Shown piece by piece: positions 1 through 11,795 of a DNA stretch of 64,000 bases (the first letter of the stretch is position 1; the number at the start of each line of letters is the position of its first letter). The DNA is from Sequoia sempervirens (lineage: Eukaryota > Streptophyta > Pinopsida > Cupressales > Cupressaceae). The notes beneath the pieces are model-generated. The model worked only from the letters and a program-made list of their open reading frames with translations, was not told the origin of the DNA and ran no database searches. The stretch is from assembly GCA_007258455.2 (NCBI GenBank), contig VDFB02193867.1, positions 565,516,206-565,580,205 on the forward strand. Reading direction: 5' to 3'. Both the position numbers and the translations under genes were made by a program.

Positions 1-367
1 AAACTCCATGACAAGTCATTAGGATGAAGAAAAGTGGATCATATAATGTGATCCAAAATATTGGTAAAATATATTAACTTGATTGTTAATTATGATCTCA
101 TGGAAAATAATTATGTTGTAACTTAACTTCAACACAAAAATTTGAGGCTTAAGATATCTAAAATATGTAAGTGATCCTTGAGTAGAGTTGCAAATCTATT
201 ATATTATACCATGTTTTCTAAATGAAGAATAATATATTAAGCAATGAATTACAGTTACTCAATATACTTGTTTGGCTTCGAAATTATTTGAATAATATAT
301 AATGAAACAAATAATATTTTATCTTTTTTAGACTATACATTATGTTAATAAAATAAAAATACAAAAA
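1..367. other. AT-rich sequence, no gene seen
   Basis: No coding signal, LTR edge or RNA gene could be recognised here. The coding-like reading that follows may begin slightly earlier, but I cannot extend it convincingly. Confidence 0.5.
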
Positions 368-1231
368 ATTGGAACTAGATGGTTGAGCTCTGATCGTGAA
401 ACACCCATAACAGGTATTTTTCAAAATTTTGACCCACAAAAGCGCCATGGCAAAGGTTTCCAAGGTCTAGAAGAAGACTGCATAGTGGTAAAAAAATCAT
501 CAACATCAAAGACAATTCAAGGGCCAGAGTCATGTAAGCCCTTCTCCAAGGACATGGAATAGTGGGAAGGGTTTTGCGGGCCGGCAAAGCTTGCATTCTA
601 TCACGAGTAGTCAGGTTAGTTCAAAAGTTGGGGACCCACTAAAACTATTTCAAAGGTATTAGAAGGTGGGAAGGGTTGTGCAACTTTTCTAAATAAGATC
701 CCCATCCTGAAACTAAGCCCATATGGTGCCCCCTTTAATCCTCCTTTGCCAAGGAAACCATGATTTCAAAAGTCTACTAGAAAACTTGTCAAGAAACATA
801 ATAAGGAGAACTCCAGCCCTAACTTTAAAAAAAATTATACAAACCCAAGATCTCAAATACAACATAATGAGGTGAACTTTCCAATTAAGAAATGCAAAAA
901 AGCTTAGGAAAGTCACAAAAGCTCGAGAGGCGTCATCTAGGTAACATTCTCGAAGGAACATCTTAATTTACAAATCAAGGAGCTTCAACAAAGATCTATT
1001 ATAGGTAAGTTTGGAATCTTAACCCTACCAAAAATGTTTTAATTAAATGGGTTGATGACCATTGGGTGGAAGTCAATAAAGTTCATTACATAGATAAGGA
1101 CAAGGGGTCTTTTATTGCTATTTTTTTCCTACAAGGGATGTTGTCTTCAAAGTGAAGGCATGGTTCTTGCAAGGTGTGGGAGTATATATTCAACTCTGGG
1201 TCCCCAACTTTATCCCTTCACCTATAGTTAT
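368..1231 (+). pseudogene. LINE/retroelement ORF1 fragment with DUF4283-like domain
   Basis: A broken plus-strand reading frame begins around IGTRWLSSDRETPITG and ends in a DUF4283-like stretch at about 985-1231 (LQIKELQQRSIIGKF, then KWVDDHW, KGSFIAIF, VFKVKAWFLQGVGVYIQLWV, PNFIPSPIV). In plant L1-type LINEs and related retroelements DUF4283 is an N-terminal nucleic-acid-binding region of ORF1, usually followed by a CCHC knuckle. Stops and at least two frame changes are needed to follow it. No knuckle or RT follows: the similarity stops where an LTR-like sequence starts at 1232, so the fragment was probably cut by that insertion. Minus-strand ORFs at 375-596 and 713-961 are shadows. Confidence 0.55.
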
Positions 1232-2290
1232 TGTAGACACTAAAAAATTGTCCTAGGCCTGTGAACTTTATTTCTTCATCAATTCCCCCCTCATTCCTGA
1301 TAATTAAAAATGTCATTTTTCTTCTATTAATTAAATCATTTTAATTATTTAATTAATTCATTGTTATCTTTTAGTTCCTCTTTGATTGATTAAATAAATA
1401 CTCTTTATTTAATTACGTCTTATTTAATTACGTCACTAATAGTCTATTTCCTCTATAATTAAATAAAATCTAAATTCATTTAATTATTTGCCACTTTCAA
1501 CTATAATTGAATAATTATCTTAATTATTTAATTATTTTCTAAGCCTTTTCTATCACTAAATTAAATAAATTTTATTTATTTAATTATCATCTTCTCCTAA
1601 TTTTGAATTAAACCATTATTTAATTCACAATTCAGCTTGTCACATGTCCTACTTTTTAGTTAAATTATTATTTAATCAAAAATTCAACCTATCACATGTC
1701 TTCTATAATTAAATAATGCTTTTATTATTTAATTATTCACTGCCCTATTAAATTAAATAATTTTATAATTATTTGAATTCCTCCTACAACCTCTTTTTCT
1801 ATGCTAACCTCATTATCTATGTCCATCTTATCTCCTCTTGTCTCATTCATTTATAGCCCTTGATTGAATTATTTTTTCCATTCAATCTCAGTCATTCATC
1901 CTTAATCAAGTCCTATCTTTGCCCTAGTTTTTCCCTAACCCTATTTCATACTACAACTTTCATTATTGACCACTAATTGACACATCTTATTAGCATTGAA
2001 TCTTGGCCCTTCATTCAAATTTGTCTTTACTAAAAGACCTTTTCCTTGTCATTTTGTCATCTAAATGTAATCTACATCTTGAGCTAGAGCAAGTACATGT
2101 TATTAGTGTGAGACAACAATCTTCAATATTTTCTAGGCATTGTCATAGGCTACTAGTGCATACTCAAATTTAAGGGCATCAAGTACATTCAAGAAAAATG
2201 GAGAAGAGCAATGGAGGTGAAGCAATGATGGCATGAAGACTTTATGGTAATATTGTTTTATATTTCATGTTTTTATGCTTATTTGTGCTT
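1232..2290 (+). repeat. LTR-like sequence of the tgtagacac family (right edge approximate)
   Basis: It starts with TGTAGACAC, the same start as the LTRs at 53721 (plus) and 37331 (minus), and like them is dense in TTAATTATTTAAT motifs. A TATA-like TTTATAGC near 1850 would suit an LTR promoter. No polypurine tract precedes it and a LINE-like ORF ends at its edge, so it behaves as the 5' LTR of a plus-strand gypsy element whose leader continues to the right. The right boundary is a guess because no PBS was recognised. Confidence 0.5.
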
Positions 2291-2389
2291 CATTATTGGT
2301 TTAGGGTTAGTTTTTATGCTATTTTACATTAACATAAAATTTTACCCTACATTGCATTGGTGAACATGACTTGAAAGTAACAAGATTCT

Positions 2390-3080
2390 CCAAAAAAAAT
2401 TGAAATATTTAGTTTTTCAAGTCCGCGATGCAACTGCCAGCTAGAATGACGCAATTGCAAAAAGCCAGTTTGACACAACTAACATTTGGAAAGCCGCATC
2501 TACTTCGAGATAGGGAATATTATTTGGGATGCTCCTATTTTCAAATTTATGGTTTATTCTTGGCTATTGCTTTTAATTTTCATCATCTAACATTAGTTTA
2601 GTGTCATATTAGTTTCTAGTTTGGTCAAATTTGCTTGTCCTTTTTATGTTTTGTAGCTACAGGTTTATGTGACGCATCTTCTTAGGGCATCACTGCAATA
2701 GTTCAGAACACCATTGCATCTTTAGTTTACATCATTTCCAAATTTTATTTTTGTTCCAATTTTTTGGTTTTAGGCTTTATCAGTTAATATCATTATCATA
2801 TCAGTTTGGTCTCTGGTTTGGTTGAAATCAATCATTTTTATTATGTTTTGTAACTGCAAGTCTATTCACCACAACTGTTTGGGGAATGACACAACTACTT
2901 CAGACTTTACCATACCTTTGTGACATAGTCGCCATCCTGAAAGCTGCATTCGACAAGTTCTAAGCTGCATGTGTTCAAAAATAGTGAGCTGCATCTACGA
3001 AGTACAGTGATGCAACTACCTATTTTCCAAAATCTTGCATGTTTTTAGAATTTTTCAATTTTGGTATCTTGCATTTGGTA
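2390..3080 (+). repeat. Degenerate tandem repeat in gypsy leader
   Basis: Two imperfect units spaced 197 bp are visible: ATGTTTTGTAGCTACAGG at 2646 and ATGTTTTGTAACTGCAAG at 2843, with similar upstream blocks (CATATTAGTTT / CATATCAGTTT). Short words such as GATGCAACTGC, TGACACAACTA and CACCACAACTG recur through the block and again at 4370-4480. No ORF of note. Confidence 0.5.
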
Positions 3081-4990
3081 GCTTAGTGGTTTTTTGATAC
3101 TAATATCTGCTTTACAACGTGTAGCATAGGTGGAAAGGAGATATTTTGGCTAACTTATTATCTTGTCTCACTTTTGTAATTTTGTTTAATCACACTCATT
3201 TGGTTAAAATTGGCTTGCATATTCACTCATTTGGATTAAAATTGACAACAACTTTATATTAAGTGTCTTATTTCACTTATTGCTTTGAGGGTTAAAATAA
3301 ATCATTGTCTTCCATTTCTTATGGTTTTGAATTTTGTTGAGGGTTATGTATGCTCTTCTCACACCACTTTGGTGATCTTGAGAATCAAAAGCATCTCTTG
3401 ATACTAGCTTTATCACCCACACAGTTTGATTTAATAAGGTTAATGAACACCATGTGAGTGTGAGAAAAAGGTGTTGTGTATGCTCTCTCTTTGCACTTTG
3501 TGTGATCTTGGGGATCAATTTAACAACATACTTTTCTCAATTTTGTTTACCTTTAGAGGGGCCCACTAAAGGAGACACATATGTACGGAGAACTCCCAAG
3601 TGACCCCAAACAGTTTTCCCTTAGGCTAGTATATAAAAGGATGTGATGAAAGTCTTAGTCCTCATGCTATGTAGGCCTTAGCTGTGAAGTGTCATTCAAA
3701 ATGGGGTACTATCATAAAAAGTATAAGAGCCCCTAGTAGGAGTGATTAAATCCTTAAGTGGCTTGTTGGATGCTCACAAGGTGCCATGTCCCTGAGCAGT
3801 GACTAATATCCAAACTAGTTAGAAGCCACCTTTCTACTTGAGTTTTGGCAATGTTCTTAGTGCAGGGGTGTAGCATTGCACCCATAAGACTTTTACGCCC
3901 AACATTTGGCTCCCTTTAGCAAGATAAAAATCCCTGGCTTGCATAAGACACTTGCTTTTGGGCTTGTGACTTTCCACCGAGAGGGTGATTTGTAGCATCC
4001 TTCCATAGCAAGGGGGACCTACCCATCAACTGTCATAGGAAAAAGGTGATACATAACCCGAAAGGGTGTCCCCCCTTTCATTGAAGGAGATTCCTAGAGT
4101 GGGTCTAAGAGTGTTGCCATTGGCCATTGAATTTTAGGGATAGACAAGTGTTTCCTATGTATGATATTGTTTTTGATATGTGTTATACCCGTCAAAATTT
4201 GGGGTGAATAACCCTAGAACATACACATTACGAACACACTTTTGACATTTTCAAACCAGCCCAAGTGTTTTCAAAATGTCTATAGTTTTTTCTATTCATA
4301 TTTTTCCAAAATAAAATCCAAAATTGAGTCAAAACATTCAATATACGTCAAAACAAATTGTTCATCACAATTGAATGTCATTCACCACAACTGCTATTTA
4401 GAAAACCATAGCTGAGATTCCTAGAATGTCACAACTATTACACAAAATACCACAACTATCATTCAAAATGACACAACTACTTGTTGAAAATTCTAGGGAA
4501 AACTAGAATATTCCATTCTCTGATCAATTCTTGAGCATTACTTGGTCCTTAAATCATAGACTTGCAATCACCAGATCTATCATTTTCAATCCACCCATTA
4601 CCATATCCTTGCATTTTTTGCATTTACCATAGGTCAAGCATTAGGTCATCTCTTAGCTTGCATACACCTTACTATAGACTTTGGCTTTGGAAACTTATCC
4701 TAGACTTTAGAGCAGTCCATAGGTTGCAAATTCATATTTATCTTGACCTCACTCTTCATCATCCTAGTCCTTTGTCATTTAGGTTCGATCCTCAACTCAC
4801 AAGGCTAGTTTGAGACCACCTTTGTCATCTTATCATTTCATTCATTACCATCCTTGAGGTCTTGATAAAATCATATTTTCTTTCCTTGGCTATCTTAGTT
4901 TGAATAGTAACCTTACCTTAGACTTACCATAAGGTGCTTAGTTGTCATAACCCTAGTCATCATTTTAGAATACACCATCCTCCCACACTT
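3081..4990 (+). other. Gypsy 5' leader, non-coding
   Basis: No gene recognised. 3260-3530 holds two copies of a motif around TATGCTCT...CTTTG...TGATCTTG...GATCAA. 3540-4190 is richer in GC and contains a TATATAAAAGG string near 3632. The ACAACT words of 2390-3080 return at 4370-4480. Together with the downstream repeats this reads as a long leader ahead of the gag start at 14606. Confidence 0.4.
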
Positions 4991-5273
4991 GCATTACATT
5001 TGGCATACAATATTACTCATTATACCCTTAGATATATTACCTCATTGTGACATTTGACATCTTGACTATTGTCACCTTGGTTTTTTATCTAAGTGTCATC
5101 CTTAGTCTTCAATTATACCTCAATAATCCAAAAAATATATATATAGCCACCTTGCATACCATAGATATTAATCTCATTGTGGCATTACCTTATTGACATC
5201 TTGATTAATGTCATGTTGACTCTCTATCTTCACATCATTAGACATCATTTGTATACCTTAGTTACAAACATTG
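4991..5273 (+). repeat. Leader tandem repeats, left part
   Basis: About two units of a 100-130-bp repeat are present, built of TCATTGTGACATT, GACATCTTGAC, TTGTCACCTTG, a TCATCCTTAG word and CCTTGCATACC. The series resumes at 14217 after the nested block, showing that 5273 and 14217 were once adjacent. Confidence 0.6.
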
Positions 5274-5446
5274 TGTTGGTGTATAACTCAACATGAGTTA
5301 TCCTAACATAATCATAGTTAGTAGCTTTCCTCACATGTGGAAAGACTAAGTCTCCTTAGGTGAGTCACTAGTCGATGTGTCAACTCATTTTTGACACATT
5401 TCTACTACATAGAAGGGAGGTTGAACTATTGAGCTAGTCTCATGGG
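5274..5446 (+). repeat. Left LTR of non-autonomous element, first part
   Basis: It starts TGTTGGTGTATAAC, identical to the right LTR start at 12987. A perfect 9-bp inverted repeat ATGTGTCAA/TTGACACAT lies at 5375-5399 with loop CTCATTT. It is cut at ATGGG by the copia insertion. Confidence 0.9.
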
Positions 5447-5751
5447 TATTGGTGTTCCCAGAACAACAACCTGCAACCTTCACAATGTAGAGAAGCAACC
5501 TAAGAAGATGTTATTTCACCAGTCGATCAATTTCATTGATCAAGAATGAGATGTTTACAGATTACAAAAGCCATGTTAAATAGAGCAGGTGACTTGCAAG
5601 GAGCCGTCCAAAACATCAATGTGTAGCAGAGATGGTCGGTAGAGCAGGTGACGTGAAAAGAAGGAGCCACCCAAGCATTAATGCACTGAATGAAAAATAA
5701 ATGCAAAGTTGGACTTAATAACACACAGGATGAAAAACGTGCATGCCAACA
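5447..5751 (-). repeat. Copia 3' LTR
   Basis: 305 bp, reading TGTTGGCATGC...CACCAATA in element sense. It ends in TA rather than the canonical CA in both copies. Confidence 0.9.
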
Positions 5752-5763
5752 CCCCCCCTTAAG
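5752..5763 (-). promoter_or_regulatory. Copia polypurine tract
   Basis: CTTAAGGGGGGG in element sense directly abuts the 3' LTR, as needed for plus-strand priming. Confidence 0.8.
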
Positions 5764-5965
5764 TGCAACATAGGGAGAAAATGAAAATGCAATATATAAT
5801 ATGAGATGCTTTATAGGTCCTGACAATAAAGCCTTGTTAGGTACCTATGTACAACTACAATGCAATGAACTACAAATCTCTCATAACTGGAGAAAAGGAG
5901 AAAAACCCTGTGGGAGAAAACTCCTCTCCAAAAGAGAGAACAAAAGTGAAAGGAAGGAGGACTCC

Positions 5966-6744
5966 TCAAGACCCCCCAAGGACAACTTCCTTCACCCCTA
6001 ATATCAATCGCAACTGAAGATAGCGAGGAGATGCCAAAGGTTTAGTGAAGATGTTTGCAACCTGCTGCGTCGTAGGCAAATACTCCAAAGCAAGAACACC
6101 ATCTTGAATGAGCTGCCGAATGAAGTGCATGCAGATCTCAATATGCTTAGTGTGTTGATGCTCCACTAGTTGCGAGAAATATGTATAGCACTCTGGTTAT
6201 CACACCAAAGAATAGTGGGTTGATCAATAGGAAAGCCAAACTCAGCCATCAACTGTCGAAGCCAAAGAACCTCTTGACTAGCCAAGACAGCTCCTTGATA
6301 CTCAGCCTCAGTTGATGATAATGCAATAGCAGTTTGCTTCTTGCAAGACCAAGCAACTGGACCAAAACCAAGATAGAAAACAAAGCCAGAAGTAGACTTT
6401 CTATCATCAACATCACCAACCCAATCTGAGTCAGTGAAGCCCACAAGCTCAGTAGCACCTGATGTGTAGTGAATGCCAAACTGTGTAATGCCCTGAATGT
6501 ATCGTAAAATACGCTTGGCTGCCTTCCAATGACTCTCATGAGTATCTTGAGAGAAACGAGAGACAAGACCAACAGCAAAGGAAATATCAGGACGACTATG
6601 TGTTAAGTACAAAAGGTTGCCAACTAGTTGTCGATACAAAGTAGCATCAAAAGATGGAGTAGTGCAACTAGTGGACAACACAACACTTGACTGAAAAGGA
6701 GTAGGGGTTGGCTTGCAATCAGCCATTCCAAACCTTTGAAGCAA
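5966..6744 (-). pseudogene. Copia RNase H domain and pol C terminus
   Basis: Element-sense reading contains GFTDSDWVGDVDDRKSTSG, ALSSTEAEYQGAVLASQEV and LWCDNQSAIHIS, which are the conserved acidic-residue blocks of copia RNase H1 that removes template RNA during reverse transcription. After a break near 6166 the frame resumes with EHQHTKHIEICMHFIR and IFTKPLASPRYLQLR, the usual copia C terminus, and stops at 5966, about 200 bp before the polypurine tract. Confidence 0.85.
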
Positions 6745-7356
6745 ATCAAGAGCATACTTCTGCTAGAAGATAGAAATACCGGTAGAAGACTGATGGATTT
6801 GAAGACCAAGGAAGTAATGAAACAAACCAAGATCTGTCATATCAAAACGCTCCATCAAAGCTTGCTTAGTATCCTCAATCATGGTAGGAGAACTCCCCAT
6901 GAGAATCAAGTCATCCACATAAAGAACAAGAATGAGAAGATCCCCCCCATGCCTTTGAATGTAAACTGTAGGATCGAAGTGACATCTAGTGAATCCAAAA
7001 ATAAGCAAGAAACTATCCATCTCCTCATACCAAGCTCTAGGAGCCTATTTGAGACCATACAATGAACATTGGAGCCTGCAAACAAGTGAAGGATCTTGCA
7101 CAAAGCTAGGTGGCTGCTCCATATAGATCTCCTCATGAAGATCACCATGCAAGAAAGCACTCTTCACATCCATCTGATACACTGACCAACCCTGAGATGC
7201 AGCAATAGAAAGCACAAGGCATATGGAATCCATCTTTGCGACAGGAGCAAAGGTCTCAGAATAGTCAATACCCTCAACCTGAGAAAATCCCTTAGCCACT
7301 AGATGAGCCTTATACTTATCAATAGAACCATTGGATGCAAACTTGGTATGATACAC
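6745..7356 (-). pseudogene. Copia reverse transcriptase
   Basis: Fragments in two frames give KAHLVAKGFSQVEGIDYSET, FAPVAKMDSICLVLSIAA, YQMDVKSAFLHGDLHEEIYM and LYVDDLILMGSS. The YVDD catalytic motif of copia RT lies at 6910-6921 and is intact. A frame change occurs near 7045 and a stop near 6762. The domain is otherwise collinear with full-length copia RT. Confidence 0.9.
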
Positions 7357-7365
7357 CCACTTGCA

Positions 7366-7839
7366 TCAAACCAACTTTCTTCCTTTAGGAAGAGGAACCA
7401 AATCCCAAGTATGATTCTTCATCAAAGAAGAATACTCCTCTATCATAGCACTATCCCATTCCAAAACACCCGAAGCATCTGAAAACTTCTGAGGATCAGT
7501 AGAAACTACATGACTCAAAAGACTGATACCTAAAGTGCGGGAACGAGTATAACGTGTAGCTATGGGATCACCTACAAGGGAACCAGCATCCTCGAGAAGT
7601 GTACGAGCCCATAAAGGTCGACGGGGTGCAGGTCGAGGAGAAGGAGAAGATGGAATAATATCAACAACAAGATCGATACCATCATCAGGAACAACATCAT
7701 TACAAGCATCATCATCATCATCTGGAAGCACAACATCCTCTGAAGAAGAACTAGGAAGAAGAGAGGGAGAGGCTTGTGATGGAGAATCCTTCGAAGTGAA
7801 AGACTCATCAAATTGGAAATCACGACGAAAATGAACCTC
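7366..7839 (-). pseudogene. Copia pol linker between integrase and RT
   Basis: The translation is acidic and low in complexity (PDDDDDACNDVVPDDG), followed by TRYTRSRTLGISLL and DSAMIEEYSSLMKNHTWDLV. The latter is the lead-in to copia RT (normally W...AM.EE...L..N.TW.LV). It is framed differently from its neighbours. Confidence 0.7.
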
Positions 7840-8776
7840 TCAAGTGACAGGATCAAACAACCGATAACCCTTCACATCCTCACAATAGCCAACAAAAATG
7901 AACCATTGACTTTTCTTCTCCATTGCCTTGCACCTACCATCTAGAATGAATGCCCATGCATCACTCCCAAATACTCGAAAGTAGGAAACCTTGGGCTTGA
8001 CATGAGACCAAGCCTCCTTGGGAGTCATATTCTGCACTGCCTTGTGGGGCATATGATTCTGAATGTAGTTGGCACAATTGACAGTCTCTTCCCAAAATGC
8101 GGGAGCCATGGATATAGATTGTAGCATACAATTGGCCATCTCCCATAAAGTTCTATTCTTCCGCTCAGCTACACCATTTTGCTGAGGAGTGTATGGCACT
8201 GTGTGCTTATGAAGAATACCCTTAATACGACAGAATTCTTGAAATGCCTGATTGACATACTCCCCCCATTATCTGTGTGAATCTTCTGAAGGGAATTTCT
8301 TGACTGCTTCTCCAAAAATGTAAGGTCATGAAATGTCGAAGAACCTCATCCTTGTACTTCAAAAAATACACCCAAGTGGGCCTAGAAAAATCATCAATGA
8401 AGGTGAGCACATACTTGGCCCCTGAAAAAGGAGTGGGGAATGACATGAGGTCACTATGCACCAACTCAAGGGGTGTCAAAGCACGTGTGGCCATACCCTT
8501 AGGAAAAGGATCCCTATGATGCTTGCCAAGCACACAACCTTGACAAACTCCATCTAAACAAGAGATCTGAGGTAGACCAATTACCAAATTTTGTGTGCTC
8601 ATCTGCTGAAGATATCTGTAATTCAGGTGCCCAAACCATTCGTGCCAAAGCTTGCTTGTAGAATCTACATGAGCAATAAGGGATGATCTTGATGAAGACT
8701 CAAATCCATCAAACCTATACAAACGAGCCGCACGGTCAACTATTCTTGTAGCAATGACCTTCGCAGGATCCTGCAT
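7840..8776 (-). pseudogene. Copia GAG-pre-integrase and integrase
   Basis: Element-sense order: LWHEWFGHLNYRYLQQM and CQGCVLGKHHRDPFP supply the HHCC zinc-binding region; VHSDLMSFPTPFSGAKYVLTF and IDDFSRPTWVYFLKYKDEV carry the core; after a frame break near 8220, YTPQQNGVAERKNRTLWEMA carries the catalytic Glu block. The region around the second Asp is scrambled by frameshift. Function in life: integration of the cDNA. Confidence 0.85.
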
Positions 8777-8779
8777 CTC

Positions 8780-9142
8780 TCAAATAGTCACATCAGTAGG
8801 AGAGAACTCAACAAGCCTTCCATCACCATGATTACAAATTTGATAGACAGAAAGCAGATTCTGTGAAATATCAAGAACAAGAAGAACATCATCAATGCTA
8901 CCATCATGCATATGAACTAAGCCTATTCCCAAAATTGGAATTTGAGAAGAGTTCCCAACATCAATATGTGAAGTAAGACTATCAAAAAGAGAATCAAGAA
9001 GAGCTACAGTTTGAGTCATGTGATGAGAAGCACCAGAATCAAGAATCCAACTAGAACTAGTAGAGGACAAAGCCTTAGTTGAGAGGGCTTGCCCTTTTCC
9101 TGAAGAAGAAGGCTTAGGCATGGTAAGATTATGCTTCCTCAT
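8780..9142 (-). pseudogene. Copia aspartic protease
   Basis: SSSWILDSGASHHMT has the catalytic DSG(A) triad of retroviral-type proteases, followed by ILGIGLVHMHDGS and VLLVLDISQNLLSV, the standard copia continuation. A stop at the end (...DVTI) separates it from the pre-integrase region. It would process Gag-Pol. Confidence 0.85.
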
Positions 9143-10004
9143 AGCTTCGTCTAATGCTGGTAGCCTTGCAAAACAATGTGCATCATTATGCCCAGATTTT
9201 CCATATAACCAATAGTTCTCCTTCTTCTTCTTAGACTTGGAAGATCACTCACCTGAGTTAGAAGGAGGAGGAGGTGAAGGAATATTCTTCTGATCAGTCT
9301 TCACCTTAGGCTTGGAGGGAGACTCACCACCTGAAGACAAATCTATCTTGGGCTTCTTCTTATTCTTACCCTTGCCCTTGGAAGATTGAGCCATTAAAGC
9401 ATGACTCTTAGGAAGAGCATCCATCCAGAAATCAACTTGGCCTACTCCCTAGTCAATCGATCACAATACTCCTCAAAAGTAGGCATCTTATGATATTCCC
9501 CCATAGCATCCATAGTAGAATAGAAAGTAGAGGCAAACACTTGAAAGGGAACTCTAAGCTTAGACAGGATCAAGAAAATACACTCCTTATCTTCTTTGGC
9601 ATGACCAAATCTTTTAATTGAGACAAAATCAATTTGAACTGTGCAAGGAAATCCTGAATAGAAGGAAAAACATCTAGAGAGAGAGAAGTGAGATCAGCGT
9701 CAAGCTGCAAGATCCTAAACTGATTGACCTTACCATACAATTCTGCAAGCTTATCCCACACATCTTTAGGTGTTTTACACTCAGCAATATGAAACAACAA
9801 ATTATCAGACACATGAAGACTGATGAGTCCTTTAGCCTCATCCATTTTGTTTCTATGAACAAATAACTCAAATTTTTTTGTGAATTTAGGTTGGTCGGCA
9901 TCCAACAATTTCCATAGACCACGAGATTGCAACAATTGTGACATTTTGAGCTTCCATGTGTGATAGTTGTGTGGAGTGAGCAATTCAATCCTAGGATCCA
10001 ACAT
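9143..10004 (-). pseudogene. Copia gag
   Basis: The start is taken at Met codon 10004 (MLDPRIELLTPHNYHTWKLK), because upstream codons of the same open frame read into the leader. IELLTPHNYHTWKLKMSQLL and CKTPKDVWDKLAELYGKVNQ are typical copia gag blocks (UBN2-like). The frame breaks near 9570. A degenerate zinc knuckle (YGKSGHNDAHCF near 9190, first cysteines missing) precedes the protease. Confidence 0.8.
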
Positions 10005-11292
10005 GGTATACAAGGGCACACAAAGGACTAAAAATGCAATATACAACCCCCAAAATAGATACAAACTGATTTTATAATTCCCAAACACCAAATTTTCCAA
10101 GGGATTCAATAATAACAACTTGCAACTTCAAGTTAGTAAAATTGACACAAAATGGTAGAATTTTCAAAAGACACCCCATCCACTTCGAAGTTTGTCAAAG
10201 TAGCTTACCCACGATAACTCGTTTGCTGAAAACGGACTTCATTTGTAGAAGTTGCACAAATTTGAAAAAGAGCCCTATTTTAAGCACTTTTGGAGTCCAC
10301 AATAGCTCTTGATCACTCCACGTGACCACCAAAAAAAAAAAAAACTTGGGGCCTAATGGGCAAAGTAGACAATGAAATGGGAACTAAATGATGTGTACCA
10401 GTGCCATGTCACCATACATTTTACCATAGAAACATAACATTCACCAAAAGTGCAAAACAAAGCCGCCAAATCTTTGCTTACAAAGTACGCGAGATCAAAG
10501 CAATCCTAACTTTAACTTTCAATGGGAGCCTTTGCTCACATCTTTTAGTCGGTGTGTTGAGCAATGTAGATAGCTTAACTAAAGTATGTATGTCCAATGT
10601 GGGACTAAAGTCCTTGGTCAAGCCAGACTTGCATTCAACGCATCCCACCAGTCTCCTCTTCACACACACACAACACAATTGTGGTCACAGGAACACACGG
10701 AGACCTCCAAAAAAAAAGAATATTAGGCTCCACCACCTCATGAACAGAATTCATCTTCAAAGGAAAGGTGAAGAACACGTTCAGGAAAAGTGCTAGCTAG
10801 GGGCCCATGACCAAACGAACAGCTAAACCCTTCTCCAAATCGTGTCTTCCTCAAAGAAAAACGTAGAGTCAAGTAGCCAGTATGTACGCTACAGGAGATG
10901 AGGTCTCTAGCAAGAGGCGGAAGCATAGATTCAAAACTCCTTCAAAAAGGAACACCCACAGAGGAGTATTGATCTCCCTTCTTGACTTCACCGCCTCCAA
11001 AAATGCCCCCTAAATTCGTTCTTCCTCATTCGCACGGGCAGAGCCTCTTCTCAAAGGAGTGTGGAAGAGTGAGAAGGCAGGGAAGGCGATTTGGATCAGG
11101 AGAAAGAGCCACACCAAGCATCCATTTTCCCCCCCACAAAGAGATCAGACCATGCGAAACTCAATCACATGAGGAATGAGGAATGGCCTTCCCCGTCCAC
11201 CGAGCAGATCATTCTCACGGCAGGCAATATTTCAATGACTCCATTGCTCAACTGGTGAAAGCTCTTAGCAAGGAAGGGTAGGTTGGTTGACT
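10005..11292 (-). other. Copia 5' leader
   Basis: About 1.3 kb separate the PBS from the gag start. Small ORFs in several frames show no homology I can recognise. A CACACACACA run occurs near 10661. It is long for a copia leader, and a small additional insertion cannot be excluded. Confidence 0.5.
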
Positions 11293-11304
11293 GCTCTGAT
11301 ACCA
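11293..11304 (-). promoter_or_regulatory. Copia primer binding site (initiator Met tRNA)
   Basis: TGGTATCAGAGC in element sense abuts the 5' LTR and is complementary to the 3' end of plant initiator tRNA-Met. Confidence 0.9.
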
Positions 11305-11609
11305 TATTGGTGTTCCCAGAACAACAACCTGCAACCTTCACAATGCAGAGAAGCAACCTAAGAAGATGCTATTTCACCAGTCGATCAATTTCATTGATCA
11401 AGAATGAGATGTTTACAGATTACAAAAGCCCTGTTAAATAGAGAAAGTGACTTGCAAGGAGCCGTCCAAAACATCAATGCATAGCAAAGATGGTCGGTAG
11501 AGTAGGTGACGTGAAAAGAAGGAGTCGCCCAAGCATTAATTCACCAAATGAAAAATAAATGCAAAGTTGGACTTAATAACACGCAGGATGAAAATCGTGC
11601 ATGCCAACA
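11305..11609 (-). repeat. Copia 5' LTR
   Basis: 305-bp partner of 5447-5751. It is followed by the ATGGG target duplication at 11610-11614. Confidence 0.9.
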
Positions 11610-11614
11610 ATGGG

Positions 11615-11795
11615 TTCTCATCTGTCACCTTTCCTATTCTTGTGGAGTCTTGTTGTAGACTTTGTCTCAAGCTTCACCTATAAATACCTTATTGGTTGTA
11701 AACCTAAATATTTGTTTTCAATACATTGCATTTCTTGTACTTGATTTCTCAATTCGGTGATCTTGGTTTATGCATATTTTTTATATGTTCTCACA
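11615..11795 (+). repeat. Left LTR of non-autonomous element, second part
   Basis: It continues the LTR interrupted at 5446. It contains TATAAATACC at 11679, a likely TATA box, and ends CTCACA immediately before the PBS-like TGATATCAGAGC. Confidence 0.9.

Larger units (their letters stand above)
5447..11609 (-). mobile_element. Ty1/copia element (6163 bp), decayed
   Basis: Two 305-bp LTRs flank a gag-pol region read on the minus strand, with a PBS matching the initiator-Met tRNA 3' end and a polypurine tract in the right places. ATGGG at 5442-5446 and 11610-11614 is a perfect 5-bp target duplication, and the empty site is visible in the other LTR near 14032. Domain order in element sense is gag, protease, GAG-pre-integrase, integrase, RT, RNase H, which is the copia order. 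Frameshifts and stops interrupt every domain, so it is not autonomous now. The LTRs differ at about 16 of 305 positions by hand count. Confidence 0.95.

Noticed and set aside
375..961. Minus-strand ORFs at 375-596 and 713-961
   Set aside because: The plus strand gives a better coding reading (DUF4283 ORF1 lead-in).
6736..7065. Plus-strand 109-codon ORF
   Set aside because: Shadow of copia RT, which is read on the minus strand.
7562..7834. Plus-strand 90-codon ORF
   Set aside because: Shadow of the acidic linker of the minus-strand copia pol.
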